From the NCBI GenBank assembly GCA_900318995.1, contig ONMR01000019.1, forward strand, positions 28,498 through 86,736: DNA of 58,239 nucleotides, in the 5' to 3' direction. Below, one piece after another: positions 15,439 to 23,875 of the stretch. This DNA comes from an uncultured Prevotellaceae bacterium. GTDB lineage: Bacteria; Bacteroidota; Bacteroidia; Bacteroidales; Bacteroidaceae. The translations under genes and the position numbers were made by a program. How positions within the stretch are numbered: position 1 is the first letter of the stretch; every line of letters starts with the position of its first letter. The notes beneath the pieces are model-generated. The model was not told where the DNA came from. It did not search any database and saw only the letters and a list, made by a program, of their open reading frames with translations.

Positions 15439-15852
15439 ATGAAATCTGATTCAAAAAGAGACATCTACATGATTAGTATCATCGGGCTGGTAGTGGCTGT
15501 CGGCATTTTCCTTGTTGCCCTGGCCTCACATAGAGCTAAGCTTGTTGCTTTGCCCTGTGGTATTATGGCCGTAGCAAGCATTGTCTGGATGATTGTTTTT
15601 AATCCCAGCAACAGACTGGATTCATTGAAGCCATCAACCAAAAAGTCTGTCTACAGAGCCAGCTTCTTCTGCATGATTGCTTCTTTTGTGGGCTTGATTG
15701 CTGCCATACGTTACTCATACATGTTGGACACGGATATTGTAGCCCAGATATTCAGTGTCTTATTTATTATCAGCGCAGTAATATTGGGTTTCTTCCGCCG
15801 CTACAAAAGCCAGTGGACAGAGAACAAGGATTCTCAATCCAAGCAAGATTAA
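15439..15852 (+). CDS. Small membrane protein with four predicted helices
   Basis: 137 residues. Hydrophobic segments lie at about 11-28, 35-54, 74-92 and 100-118, with a polar C-terminal tail. No family recognised. It follows the two-helix protein gene in the same direction and converges on the membrane protein gene at 15896-16573. Confidence 0.65.
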   Translation: MKSDSKRDIYMISIIGLVVAVGIFLVALASHRAKLVALPCGIMAVASIVWMIVFNPSNRLDSLKPSTKKSVYRASFFCMIASFVGLIAAIRYSYMLDTDIVAQIFSVLFIISAVILGFFRRYKSQWTENKDSQSKQD

Positions 15853-15895
15853 CCTAATCTGTGACGCATTATTAAACGCCCCCTTTGCGTCACGT

Positions 15896-16573
15896 TTATT
15901 CTGTAATCTCTTGTTTTTTACATCCCTTAAACTCATAACCCTGGGCAATCCTGTACAGGAACACAAATTCCAGGATATAATAAACATACTTCAGGATAAG
16001 CCAGCCATAAGCCTCAGATTTGATATCGGTTACACATGTAACTATTGCAAGTGCAATTAATGTCAGCGAAATAAACCACATCTCACTCTTGCGTTCTGTA
16101 CTCTCGCTCAGCAGGAAATACATGATTGAGGTGAGTGCAAATACAATAACTCTCAGACCTATATATATGTATTTGATGGTTCCTTCAGTATAAAGTCCCC
16201 ATTCATCGGTAATAATATTGCCAGGCCATCCGCCTCTTTTGGTAACTGCTACAATAGTTACTATGATTCCAAAGAACATGAATACAATCTTGAGTATCAT
16301 TATCACTTTTGCAATGTTTACCGCAGGGATTATGGTGTTGCTCCCTTGATAACTTTGCCGGAAGCTTTCAAGGAACTTAAACCAGAAAAAGAAGTAGAAT
16401 ATATACAATAACAACTCGGCAAAGACCATGAATGTTACATGGTACTTGATTCCGTCAATCATGTTGTTTGATACAAAACTTCCAAGTGAGATAATACCCA
16501 GTACCATGAATACCAGGGGGATGAAGAGATTTGCGTAAGCCAACGTTTTAGCATCCTTTCTTAATTCTTCCAT
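15896..16573 (-). CDS. Polytopic membrane protein of unknown function
   Basis: 225 residues from ATG 16573 (MEELRKDAKTLAYANLF). About six hydrophobic helices are separated by short charged loops. No signature motif recognised. An in-frame upstream extension to 16612 starts at a non-ATG codon inside the -7 element and is rejected. It has its own TATATTTG promoter just downstream of small RNA copy B. Confidence 0.65.
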   Translation of the reverse strand: MEELRKDAKTLAYANLFIPLVFMVLGIISLGSFVSNNMIDGIKYHVTFMVFAELLLYIFYFFFWFKFLESFRQSYQGSNTIIPAVNIAKVIMILKIVFMFFGIIVTIVAVTKRGGWPGNIITDEWGLYTEGTIKYIYIGLRVIVFALTSIMYFLLSESTERKSEMWFISLTLIALAIVTCVTDIKSEAYGWLILKYVYYILEFVFLYRIAQGYEFKGCKKQEITE

Positions 16574-16609
16574 TTTGATTTCAATTATTAGGTTAGACAA
16601 TGATTTTTG

Positions 16610-16617
16610 CAAATATA
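16610..16617 (-). promoter_or_regulatory. -7 element TATATTTG of the membrane protein gene
   Basis: A full match on the minus strand, 36 bp upstream of the ATG at 16573 and after the terminator of small RNA copy B. The RNA is therefore probably not its leader. Confidence 0.5.
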
Positions 16618-16650
16618 ATCATTCTCTCCAGATTCCATATTATTACTATA

Positions 16651-16747
16651 GAAAAAGCCGGTATCGCTACCAGCCTTCTCAGTCCTTTTCCAATAATTGA
16701 AATTTAGATGAACCGGTCTCACGACCAATCTTCTCTCTCCTTGTTTG
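16651..16747 (-). ncRNA. Candidate ~97-nt small RNA, copy B
   Basis: The promoter (16754-16785) is perfect. The transcript starts near CACTGCAAACAAGGAGAGAG, the same 5' segment as copy A. A variable middle follows, then a terminal hairpin (16657-16674: GCTGGTA/TACCGGC around a GCGA tetraloop) and T5. The short ORF that can be read through it is not conserved in copy A beyond the shared 5' nucleotides, favouring RNA over peptide. A decayed 3' half of a third copy is at 17664-17695. Function unknown; a trans-acting regulator is one possibility. Confidence 0.6.
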
Positions 16748-16753
16748 CAGTGG

Positions 16754-16785
16754 CAAAAGTAAATCATCCCCATTAAAAGACCAAA
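16754..16785 (-). promoter_or_regulatory. Promoter of small RNA copy B
   Basis: Minus strand: -33 TTTG (16782-16785), exactly 20 bp, -7 TACTTTTG (16754-16761). Confidence 0.7.
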
Positions 16786-16851
16786 TCCGGTGTCTATTTA
16801 TTCCGTTGTATCCTTCAATTTTCAAATGCAACAGTTTTGCAGCGCATAACT

Positions 16852-16883
16852 CTTGCAGTTCGCTGATATAAGAATTACTTTTG
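16852..16883 (+). promoter_or_regulatory. Promoter of the second Fib_succ_major gene
   Basis: CTTG (16852-16855), 20 bp, TACTTTTG (16876-16883); the ATG at 16901 follows after a very short leader. Confidence 0.65.
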
Positions 16884-16900
16884 TTACAAATTAAGTTCTA

Positions 16901-17617
16901 ATGAGAGCGTCAGAAATCATACCTATAGCATTGTTGCTATTCTTCTGGGCACCAGCATCTGCTCAACAACCCCGTAACATGGAAAACAGTCATGAGTACA
17001 TTGATCTGGGGTTGAGCGTCAAGTGGGCAACCTGTAATGTAGGTGCAGATACACCTGAATCGTATGGTGATATATATGCCTGGGGGATGACTGCTACATC
17101 TTATGAGACTGGTTATTCTTGGGATAGTTACATCTATTGCAACGGTTCTGATACCAGTATGACCAAGTACTGCAAAAACAGTCATTATGGTTATGAGGGT
17201 TTCACTGATGACAAGACAACGCTTGAACCCAAGGATGATGTGGCCCATATCCTATGGGGTGGCAAATGGCGTATTCCCACTGCGGATGAATGGCGAGAGC
17301 TGTTGGACAGCTGTACCATGAGCCCAAGAACAAAGAATGGCGTATGGGGTGCTCTTTTTACAAGCAAGGTCCTGGGATATGAGGGCCGCTCCATATTTCT
17401 GCCTTTTGCCGGAAGTACATTCCTGTCTAATCCAGGTGGTACCCAAGGTAATTATTGGTCAAGCACGCTCGGCAGATGGTATCCTTGGGATGAATATGAT
17501 ATTTACATTGATGAAAATGATCACGCCTGTTATCTGTCAATAGATTTTTGGGGAGGCAAAGGTGTACTAACACAAATGCGTATGTGTGGTCTTTCCGTCC
17601 GTCCCGTCTGCCAGTAG
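16901..17617 (+). CDS. Secreted Fib_succ_major (TIGR02145) protein
   Basis: 238 residues. A signal peptide (MRASEIIPIALLLFFWAPASA) is followed by a single TIGR02145 domain covering the rest, with IDLGLSVKWATCNVGA, YAWGM, WGGKWRIPT, FLPFAG, YWSST and terminal LSVRPVC. It is paralogous to 4754-5581 but lacks the BIG2 domain and has a cleavable signal. Such proteins are presumed cell-surface or outer-membrane associated; ligands are unknown. Confidence 0.87.
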   Translation: MRASEIIPIALLLFFWAPASAQQPRNMENSHEYIDLGLSVKWATCNVGADTPESYGDIYAWGMTATSYETGYSWDSYIYCNGSDTSMTKYCKNSHYGYEGFTDDKTTLEPKDDVAHILWGGKWRIPTADEWRELLDSCTMSPRTKNGVWGALFTSKVLGYEGRSIFLPFAGSTFLSNPGGTQGNYWSSTLGRWYPWDEYDIYIDENDHACYLSIDFWGGKGVLTQMRMCGLSVRPVCQ

Positions 17618-17663
17618 TAGAGTGACATTGGTTAATATAAGACAGTTAATCCTCATATCAGTA

Positions 17664-17695
17664 TTAATAGAAAAGACCAGTATCGCTACCAGCCC
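17664..17695 (-). repeat. Decayed 3' part of the small RNA family (third copy)
   Basis: On the minus strand GGCTGGTAGCGATAC, followed by a pyrimidine-rich TCTTTTCTATTAATA, closely matches the hairpin and terminator end of copy B. The conserved 5' segment and promoter are missing. It lies in the divergent gap before the GNAT gene. Confidence 0.5.
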
Positions 17696-17715
17696 ATAAT
17701 CATTATTTTTTTAGG

Positions 17716-17723
17716 TACTTTTG
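17716..17723 (+). promoter_or_regulatory. -7 element TACTTTTG of the GNAT gene
   Basis: A full TAnnTTTG match 22 bp before the ATG at 17746; no clear -33. Confidence 0.5.
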
Positions 17724-17745
17724 CGCCAATAAATTCAAGCATCTA

Positions 17746-18219
17746 ATGAATTACCAGATAAGACCAATAAGGAAAGAAGAAATACCAATACTTGGAGATT
17801 TCCTCTATGAGGCAATCTTCATCCCCGAAGGTGTTGCCGCACCTCCCAGAAGTATCCTCGATGATGAGAACCTGCAGGTCTATATCCGTGACTTTGGTCA
17901 GATGCCCGATGACCGTTGCCTGGTAGCAGAGGTGGGGGATAAGATAGTAGGTGCTATCTGGAGCCGCATCATGAACGACTATGGCCATATAGCCGATGAT
18001 GTCCCATCAATAGCAATCTCCCTGTATAAAGAATATCGGAACCTGGGTATAGGCACAGATATGCTCCGCCAGATGCTGGAACTCCTCAAAGCCGATGGGT
18101 ATAAGAGCGTCTCCCTCTCCGTTCAGAAGGCAAACTATGCCATGCGTATGTACCAGAAAGCCGGCTTCCATATAATATCCGATGATGCCGAAGAGGCCTT
18201 GATGCAATGCATTCTTTGA
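17746..18219 (+). CDS. GNAT-family N-acetyltransferase
   Basis: 157 residues with the acetyl-CoA-binding motif A YRNLGIGTDML (about 105-115). Motif B follows near the C-terminus with the NYAMRMYQKAGF signature of RimI-like GNATs. It transfers acetyl from acetyl-CoA to an unknown amine; protein N-termini, antibiotics and small amines are all possible. The start ATG 17746 follows the -7 element closely. It ends just upstream of copy 2 of the 79-bp promoter block. Confidence 0.88.
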   Translation: MNYQIRPIRKEEIPILGDFLYEAIFIPEGVAAPPRSILDDENLQVYIRDFGQMPDDRCLVAEVGDKIVGAIWSRIMNDYGHIADDVPSIAISLYKEYRNLGIGTDMLRQMLELLKADGYKSVSLSVQKANYAMRMYQKAGFHIISDDAEEALMQCIL

Positions 18220-18264
18220 GGCCGATGCCCTCACGGCCGATATCCAGCACGCTGAATCTTCCGC

Positions 18265-18343
18265 GCTACTATTGCAAATACCATGGATAATCCCTTAATT
18301 TGCAAATACTAACCCTTTTCTAACAATTATGAGTACAAAAACC
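18265..18343 (+). repeat. 79-bp duplicated promoter-leader-start block, copy 2
   Basis: 78 of 79 positions match 15111-15189. The single difference (CCATGG for CCAGGG) breaks the GGGATAATCCC palindrome. It drives the gene at 18329, whose product is unrelated to that at 15175 beyond the first five residues MSTKT. Confidence 0.85.
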
Positions 18344-19048
18344 GTAATGAAGCACATAAAACTGATAGTATTAACAATTGCCCTTTGGGGATTGGCATCA
18401 ACTAGTTTAGCCCAGACAGATGTTCTTTATTTAAAGAATGGCAGCAAGATAAAAGGCAGTGTGGTAGAAATGGATCCTACTAACGGAGTTAAGATTCAGA
18501 CATCAGATGGCAGTCTGTTTGTCTATTCCCTGTCTGATGTGGATCACGTAAGCAAAGAAGATCCTGATCAGGCTGCGTTTGACAAAGTCAGTACATATGG
18601 TCTGATAAACCGTAAGGGGAGTGATTTCTATTGGAGGGATAATGGAAAGAATTTGACCAAGCGAGAATATGAGACCATCCTTGACGGTGAATTATTGAGC
18701 ACTTTCAATGGGGCTCAAAAGCAATTCAAAACAGGAAATACATTTCTGGGGTTAGGTCTTGGGTGCCTGGCTATCGCCGTAATATCATTGAACTCCGCTT
18801 CAAGTGCGGCCACAAAGGAAGATCTTGATTCAAATATAGCAATGGCACAAATCTTTGCTTATGGGGCAGATTTGGGGATATGTCTAGGATGCATATTCAG
18901 AGGCATCGGAAAGGGCCGTCTTAACTGGGTTAAGGATACATACAATTCAGGTCGTTCATATTCATCCACAATCAATTTTGCCCCATCTCTTATGATGACG
19001 GCACAAAGAGATATGGGTGTAGGTGCCTCCATGGTCTTAACCTTCTAA
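18329..19048 (+). CDS. Exported protein with N-terminal ligand-like beta domain, function unknown
   Basis: 239 residues. A signal peptide after a short extension ends near LAQTDVLYL. A compact N-terminal domain (about 33-75: LKNGSKIKGSVVEM, VKIQTSDGSLFVYSLSDV) is of a type often seen at the start of Bacteroidota exported proteins. Two hydrophobic segments (about 130-150 and 175-195) and a C-terminal beta-like end (SMVLTF) suggest envelope association. A shorter start at ATG 18347 (MKHIKLIVL) would give a more typical signal peptide; the 79-bp block supplies the upstream ATG. No specific function recognised. Confidence 0.65.
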   Translation: MSTKTVMKHIKLIVLTIALWGLASTSLAQTDVLYLKNGSKIKGSVVEMDPTNGVKIQTSDGSLFVYSLSDVDHVSKEDPDQAAFDKVSTYGLINRKGSDFYWRDNGKNLTKREYETILDGELLSTFNGAQKQFKTGNTFLGLGLGCLAIAVISLNSASSAATKEDLDSNIAMAQIFAYGADLGICLGCIFRGIGKGRLNWVKDTYNSGRSYSSTINFAPSLMMTAQRDMGVGASMVLTF

Positions 19049-19133
19049 TTCAATTAGTAAAACTGTTTTATGAATCGGTTATCTATCGTTTTGGCATTTT
19101 GTGTACAACAATAAGTGATCTCATAATTAAAAT

Positions 19134-19188
19134 AAATATTCCGCCACGAAAATGCAAAAAACATTGTTCGCGGCGGAATATTTTTAGT
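19134..19188. terminator. Strong bidirectional terminator between convergent genes
   Basis: A 12-bp perfect stem (19134-19145 with 19172-19183) with inner GAA/TTC pairing and T-rich flanks. It separates the exported-protein gene from the convergent flavin reductase gene. Confidence 0.85.
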
Positions 19189-19258
19189 TTTTATTAAACC
19201 AATTCCGACATAAAAAAGGCTTCAGCCTGTAAGAGGTATCACACAGATAACCTCAGCA

Positions 19259-19825
19259 TCATTTCTTAAGTTTCAGTCCATCCTTGAAAGCCTCGCCTAC
19301 ACGTCCGGCAACCAGGTAATAGCCGTGGGTGTAAGGATCAAATGTGATGGCTTTGAGGGCATCCACATCAACCTTGCCGTCCTTCATCTTGTCAGCCTCA
19401 ACCGATGTCTGCAGAACCTTGCCAATAACACCTATGCCGGTCTCATCACTTTGGTATTCAATGAACTCACACTCCATAGCTATAGGCAATTCATTGATAA
19501 CAGGAGCATTGACCAGCTTTGACTTTGTGGCGGTCAGACCGCTGTTCAGGAACTTATCCTTCTCCTTATGGCCCGACACCACGCCAAAATAATCGGCCTC
19601 AACCACATGAGCGGCATCGGCAATATGAATCACAAAACCCCTGGTGCGCTTTATGTTCTCAACCGTCTTGTGGGTCTCGGTCAGGTTCAGTGCCACGCGG
19701 TCGCGCTCCAACATAGTGCCCCAGGCTGCGTTCATAACATCTATAGAGCCGTCCTCATTGTAAGTGGCTATAAGCAGAACCGGCATCGGAAATATAGCCT
19801 CAGTAGTCTTGATAGGTTGTTTCAT
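19259..19825 (-). CDS. Flavin reductase-like FMN-binding split-barrel protein
   Basis: 188 residues. The opening PMPVLLIATYNEDGSIDVMNAAWG and the NLTETHKTVENI region are typical of the flavin reductase-like (FMN-binding split barrel) family. Family members bind FMN and reduce flavins or quinone-type substrates with NAD(P)H. It is cytoplasmic, without signal peptide, and monocistronic with a terminator shared with the convergent gene. Confidence 0.88.
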   Translation of the reverse strand: MKQPIKTTEAIFPMPVLLIATYNEDGSIDVMNAAWGTMLERDRVALNLTETHKTVENIKRTRGFVIHIADAAHVVEADYFGVVSGHKEKDKFLNSGLTATKSKLVNAPVINELPIAMECEFIEYQSDETGIGVIGKVLQTSVEADKMKDGKVDVDALKAITFDPYTHGYYLVAGRVGEAFKDGLKLKK

Positions 19826-19966
19826 AACGTTGTCCTTTATAATAATATTTCTCCTTCTAATGAATGTTTAATATCCTCTTATGATATATACAGCAAAGAT
19901 AACAAAAGAAATTTTCAAATAATTGAAATTAAAGGGCCCCGATTTCTCAACCAGTGTCAGTTTTAC

Positions 19967-19974
19967 TATCTTTG
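19967..19974 (+). promoter_or_regulatory. -7 element TATCTTTG of the frameshifted lipoprotein gene
   Basis: A full TAnnTTTG match 29 bp upstream of ATG 20004; -33 not convincing. Confidence 0.5.
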
Positions 19975-20003
19975 CCCAACATCTTACATAAACTGAAAAA
20001 ACA

Positions 20004-20877
20004 ATGGATATAAAAAGGACTTTTGCATGTGCAATTATAGCCATGCCGTTACTGGTAGCATGTAACAATGATGATAAGATTGGTGATGATAATCAGCCGG
20101 CGGCTGCCATTACATTACAGGATCTGGCAGGAGACTGGAACATTACACTTGTCACTCCCTATGAAATAAGTTCTGAAACATATTATATAAACCCCGATGG
20201 TTCATACCAATACTCATACATTTATTCTCCTTATGAGAAAGAGGAAGATGAGTATAAGCCATTCTACGAGTACCGCGACGAGGGCAAATACGGTCATTTT
20301 GTTATTGGCAATCTTATCGTAGAAGACATCACAATGGCCAGAGAACGTTATGCTTTACTTGTTGATGATATTGAGCAGGCCAGATGGGATACAATACCTG
20401 AAAACATCCTCACAGACACCACACGTATAAGCTTTCCTTGCCAAGGGTCAGTATTGTGTTTTGAATACTTCTATGATACGCCAACGCCTACATCTCAGGA
20501 TGTAGAGCGTGTGTATCTCTATTTTAAGGAAGGAGCCACCAATCTGCCGTCCGATAAGTCTTTACTCCAGGGTACATGGTGCTCCAAGGATAAAGATGGC
20601 GTTATAACAATGGCTTTACGCTTTAGCGGTGACAACGTTAGGCGCATACACTTATAAAGACGGCATAGTATCCGTCGGCCAAAATGAAATGTTTGCGATC
20701 GATGGTGGGAAAAATAGCATTAATGCCGCAGATCCCTTTGACAGTCAGTGGCAGACTGCCCAATCTCTAAATGTTTATAACTATAAAGAGAAAGGAATAT
20801 CATTCGCGTTTATAGCCAACGACAATACGGCATACACCGTATTTTATGATCAAGGTTACCTCTTCAACAAACAGTAA
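20004..20877 (+). pseudogene. Lipocalin-like lipoprotein split by a frameshift
   Basis: The first frame (20004-20657) encodes a lipoprotein with lipobox LLVACNN and a lipocalin-like opening (LAGDWNITL). A second repeat-like unit begins LQGTWCSKDKDG and stops at RRIHL. The other forward frame (20629-20877) continues smoothly as LGAYTYKDGIVSVGQ and on to FNKQ. Joining the frames near 20629-20645 gives one ~291-codon protein with a complete C-terminal beta unit. Either a one-base indel has inactivated it, or there is programmed shifting or a sequencing error. No slippery run is obvious at the junction. Confidence 0.65.
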
Positions 20878-20889
20878 CACATGATAAAA

Positions 20890-20939
20890 ATACAAAAGGG
20901 GACAGTGACTTCGTCGAGCTAAACCTTCCCCTTTTGTAT
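20890..20939. terminator. Bidirectional terminator, 12-bp stem with 26-nt loop
   Basis: ATACAAAAGGGG (20890-20901) pairs with CCCCTTTTGTAT (20928-20939). It serves the convergent lipoprotein and acyl-CoA ligase genes and overlaps the ligase stop codon. The CAAAAGGGG stem is the same as in the hairpin at 3909-3963. Confidence 0.7.
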
Positions 20940-22585
20940 CATTTGTAGAGGAAGCGGCGGATAGACATCTTGGGAGTCTTCTCAAACGGAACGGCCTGAA
21001 CCTCCACTTTAGCCAACTGACTGTATACCGGGAGCTGACGGTTTGAGGTAAGGCGGATATTCTCCGGTATAGCATCCTTGGCCTCAGCGTCAAGCAGAGA
21101 CTTGGCTATGGCCTGCTCATCCAGATATACCAGGGCCACCAGTTTTCCGCCACGGTCCACAACCACAGATTCAATAACATAGTCCTGGTTGTTCACAACA
21201 GCCTCAACCTCCTCAGGGTAAATATTCTGACCCGATGGACCAAGTATCATGTTCTTGCTGCGGCCACGGATGAATATGTTGCCGTCAGCATCCATTATAC
21301 CCAGATCGCCCGTCTTGAGCCAGCCGTCATCAGTAAATGCATTTGCTGTAGCCTCGGGATTGTTGTAATAACCTATGGTTATGTTCTCGCCGCGGGCCTG
21401 AATCTCACCTACAGTGTGCTGCGGATCATCAGAGTCAATACGTACCTCTGCAACGTCTACCGGCTTGCCGCATGATCCCGGCACGTATTTGGTCCAGTGC
21501 TCATAGGCCAGCAGGGGGCAGGCCTCAGTCATTCCGTAACCTACCAGATAGGGGAACTTGATCTTCTTGAATATGCGCTCAACCTCGGGGTTAAGGGCGG
21601 CGCCACCCATGATGAACTCCTCACAATTGCCACCGAAAGCAGTTACAAGCCCATCTTTTATCTTCTTGTAAATGATAGAGTTAATACCCGGAACATGAAG
21701 CAGGAACTTTATGAGGGGTTTATCGATCATGGGCTTGATCTTGGACTTGTAGATCTTTTCCATAACCAGTGGAACGGTTATGAGCAGATAGGGCTTTACA
21801 TCGGCGAAGGCTTTCATGAGGGCTGCCGGAGTGGGGGCGGCACCCAGCCAATATATGGAAGTGCCGTTGCTGAGCGGATAGAGGAACTCTATTACCAGTC
21901 CGTACATATGGGCCATGGGGAGCATTGAGACCATCTTGTCGCCTGCGGGAACGTGACGCTGGCTGTAATCCACTATAGATGAGAAGTTGCGGTAGGTTAG
22001 CATCACGCCCTTGGGATCACCTGTTGAGCCCGATGTATAGTTGATGGTGGACAGGTCATCCCAGTTATCGGTGGGGAATACCACATCGTCAGGACCGAAA
22101 CCGCCGGGATACTTCTTGTCAAACAGCTCGTCAAGATGGTCAAAGCCATATTGTATCTTGTCATCGTTGCAGAACAGCAGTTTGAGTTCGTTTACGTCAA
22201 ACACGGCACGTACATTGGGCATCTTGGCGCTGTCCATCTTTGCCCATCGGCCGGCATCGGTAAAGAGAACTATGCTCTCCGAGTGGTTGACAAGTCCCAT
22301 TACGCTGTCGGGCTTGAAATCGGCCAGAATGGGCACTATAACCGTTCCGTATGTATTTACGGCAAGATAGGCGAATCCCCAGCGGGCACCGTTCTGTGCG
22401 CACAGGGCTATATGGTCACCTTTCTTTATGCCTGCGTATTCAAATACGATATGAAAGCGTGCTATGGAACGCGCCATCTGGGCATATGTGAATGTCTCAC
22501 CACCGATGTTGTTCAATGCGGGTTTGTCCCAGTACTTGCGTGTCGCGGCCTGAAGCCTTTCCAGATAATGTGGATATTTCTCCAT
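20939..22585 (-). CDS. AMP-binding long-chain acyl-CoA ligase
   Basis: 548 residues, normal for the family. The AMP/ATP loop YTSGSTGDPKGV is at 183-194. GYGMTEACPL is in the middle, TGDLG near 420 and the hinge RGRSKNMILG with the catalytic-lysine segment near the C-terminus. It activates fatty acids with ATP and CoA for lipid synthesis or breakdown. Substrate chain length cannot be read from sequence. It is divergent from the AraC regulator gene at 22688. Confidence 0.9.
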   Translation of the reverse strand: MEKYPHYLERLQAATRKYWDKPALNNIGGETFTYAQMARSIARFHIVFEYAGIKKGDHIALCAQNGARWGFAYLAVNTYGTVIVPILADFKPDSVMGLVNHSESIVLFTDAGRWAKMDSAKMPNVRAVFDVNELKLLFCNDDKIQYGFDHLDELFDKKYPGGFGPDDVVFPTDNWDDLSTINYTSGSTGDPKGVMLTYRNFSSIVDYSQRHVPAGDKMVSMLPMAHMYGLVIEFLYPLSNGTSIYWLGAAPTPAALMKAFADVKPYLLITVPLVMEKIYKSKIKPMIDKPLIKFLLHVPGINSIIYKKIKDGLVTAFGGNCEEFIMGGAALNPEVERIFKKIKFPYLVGYGMTEACPLLAYEHWTKYVPGSCGKPVDVAEVRIDSDDPQHTVGEIQARGENITIGYYNNPEATANAFTDDGWLKTGDLGIMDADGNIFIRGRSKNMILGPSGQNIYPEEVEAVVNNQDYVIESVVVDRGGKLVALVYLDEQAIAKSLLDAEAKDAIPENIRLTSNRQLPVYSQLAKVEVQAVPFEKTPKMSIRRFLYK

Positions 22586-22687
22586 AATCAGTCATTGTAA
22601 TTATTTGCACAAAAATATTATTTTAATGGATAAGTCATTACCATTTTTTGTATTTTCGTATTCAAAGAATTAGTAACCTTTTTCAAA

Positions 22688-23875
22688 ATGAGCAATATAC
22701 CTGTTCATCTCCTATATACCTTACTTGGCGTTTTCAGTTTCACCTGTGCCCTTGCAATAGCCCTGTTCAAGCGTGACAAGAACAAATGCCATTGGATTCT
22801 TATGGCTATTCAGTTTGTATGGAGCGTGCGTATGCTTATCTACGCTCAGCTTTTCAATCCCGAAAGATATCAGGTTGTCTGGACCTGGCCGCTATATATT
22901 ATAATGAGCTTGGCATATGCACCGCTGTTCTACCTCTTCACTATTGAACTGACCAAGTTGAAAGGCATTACCACAAAGGATTACATGGTATTTATTCCGA
23001 TGGCAGTCATATCCACTCTGTTCCTTATCATCTATATGGGAGTAAGCCAGAGTACAATACAGATCATGCATGAAAACGTGATTCTGGGAAAAGAAGCGTT
23101 GTCCGGTCCAAAAGGCATCAATGTTATTGAATATCTGTGCTTTAATTTTGCAAGAACTGTTACTTTCTGGTTCGAAGCAGGTGTTCTGCTTTGGTGCGGT
23201 TGGTGTATGCTGAAGTATGAAGATACCGTAAATGACTATTTCTCATCAAATAGCGGCAAATCTGTCAGCCAGTCAAAACTGATATCGGTACTTACCACAA
23301 TCGGAGTAGTGGTTGTCCTTCTGCGCGAAGCCGTGCCTGACTATGAACAACAGATAAATCTTCAGAAGATTATTCTGATACTGGTTACGTTCATATTCCA
23401 ACTGGCTCTCACCATTATGGCTTTCAACATTGAATACAGTGCCGACGACATACGCCATATGATAGAAAAGGGCGATGCAAGACTCTCCAGGAACATATTC
23501 AACGAGAACAGACAGGAAATGACCATCTCTAACTGCTGGAAAAACCTGGAAAGTCTTATGAATGAACAAAAGGTTTTTCTGGAACCTGACCTGAACCTGA
23601 TAGAACTGGCCCAAAGACTTGGCACAAACAGGACATATCTCTCACTGGCTGTCAAGCAGTTCACCGGCAAGTCATTTTCAGACTATGTCAATTATGCCAG
23701 AATAATGTATGCTCAGCAACTTCTGCTTAAAGGAGAATCTGCCAAAAATGTAGAATACTCATGCGGTTATTTAAGCAGTTCAACTTTCTACAGACAGTTT
23801 CAGAAAATCACCGGCTCATCACCTTCGGTCTGGCTCAGGAAACAGAGGGAACAACAGGGAGAGGCTATTCAATAA
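22688..23875 (+). CDS. Membrane-anchored AraC-family transcriptional regulator
   Basis: 395 residues. The N-terminal ~250 residues form about seven hydrophobic helices (first at 8-25). The C-terminal ~110 carry two AraC helix-turn-helix units (LNLIELAQRLGTNRTYLSLAVKQ and AKNVEYSCGYLSSSTFYRQFQ). This 7TM-AraC layout occurs in Bacteroidota regulators thought to sense envelope signals and bind DNA at the membrane. The target is not evident; the divergent acyl-CoA ligase is a candidate. Its end overlaps the patatin gene tail to tail by 11 nt. Confidence 0.87.
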   Translation: MSNIPVHLLYTLLGVFSFTCALAIALFKRDKNKCHWILMAIQFVWSVRMLIYAQLFNPERYQVVWTWPLYIIMSLAYAPLFYLFTIELTKLKGITTKDYMVFIPMAVISTLFLIIYMGVSQSTIQIMHENVILGKEALSGPKGINVIEYLCFNFARTVTFWFEAGVLLWCGWCMLKYEDTVNDYFSSNSGKSVSQSKLISVLTTIGVVVVLLREAVPDYEQQINLQKIILILVTFIFQLALTIMAFNIEYSADDIRHMIEKGDARLSRNIFNENRQEMTISNCWKNLESLMNEQKVFLEPDLNLIELAQRLGTNRTYLSLAVKQFTGKSFSDYVNYARIMYAQQLLLKGESAKNVEYSCGYLSSSTFYRQFQKITGSSPSVWLRKQREQQGEAIQ

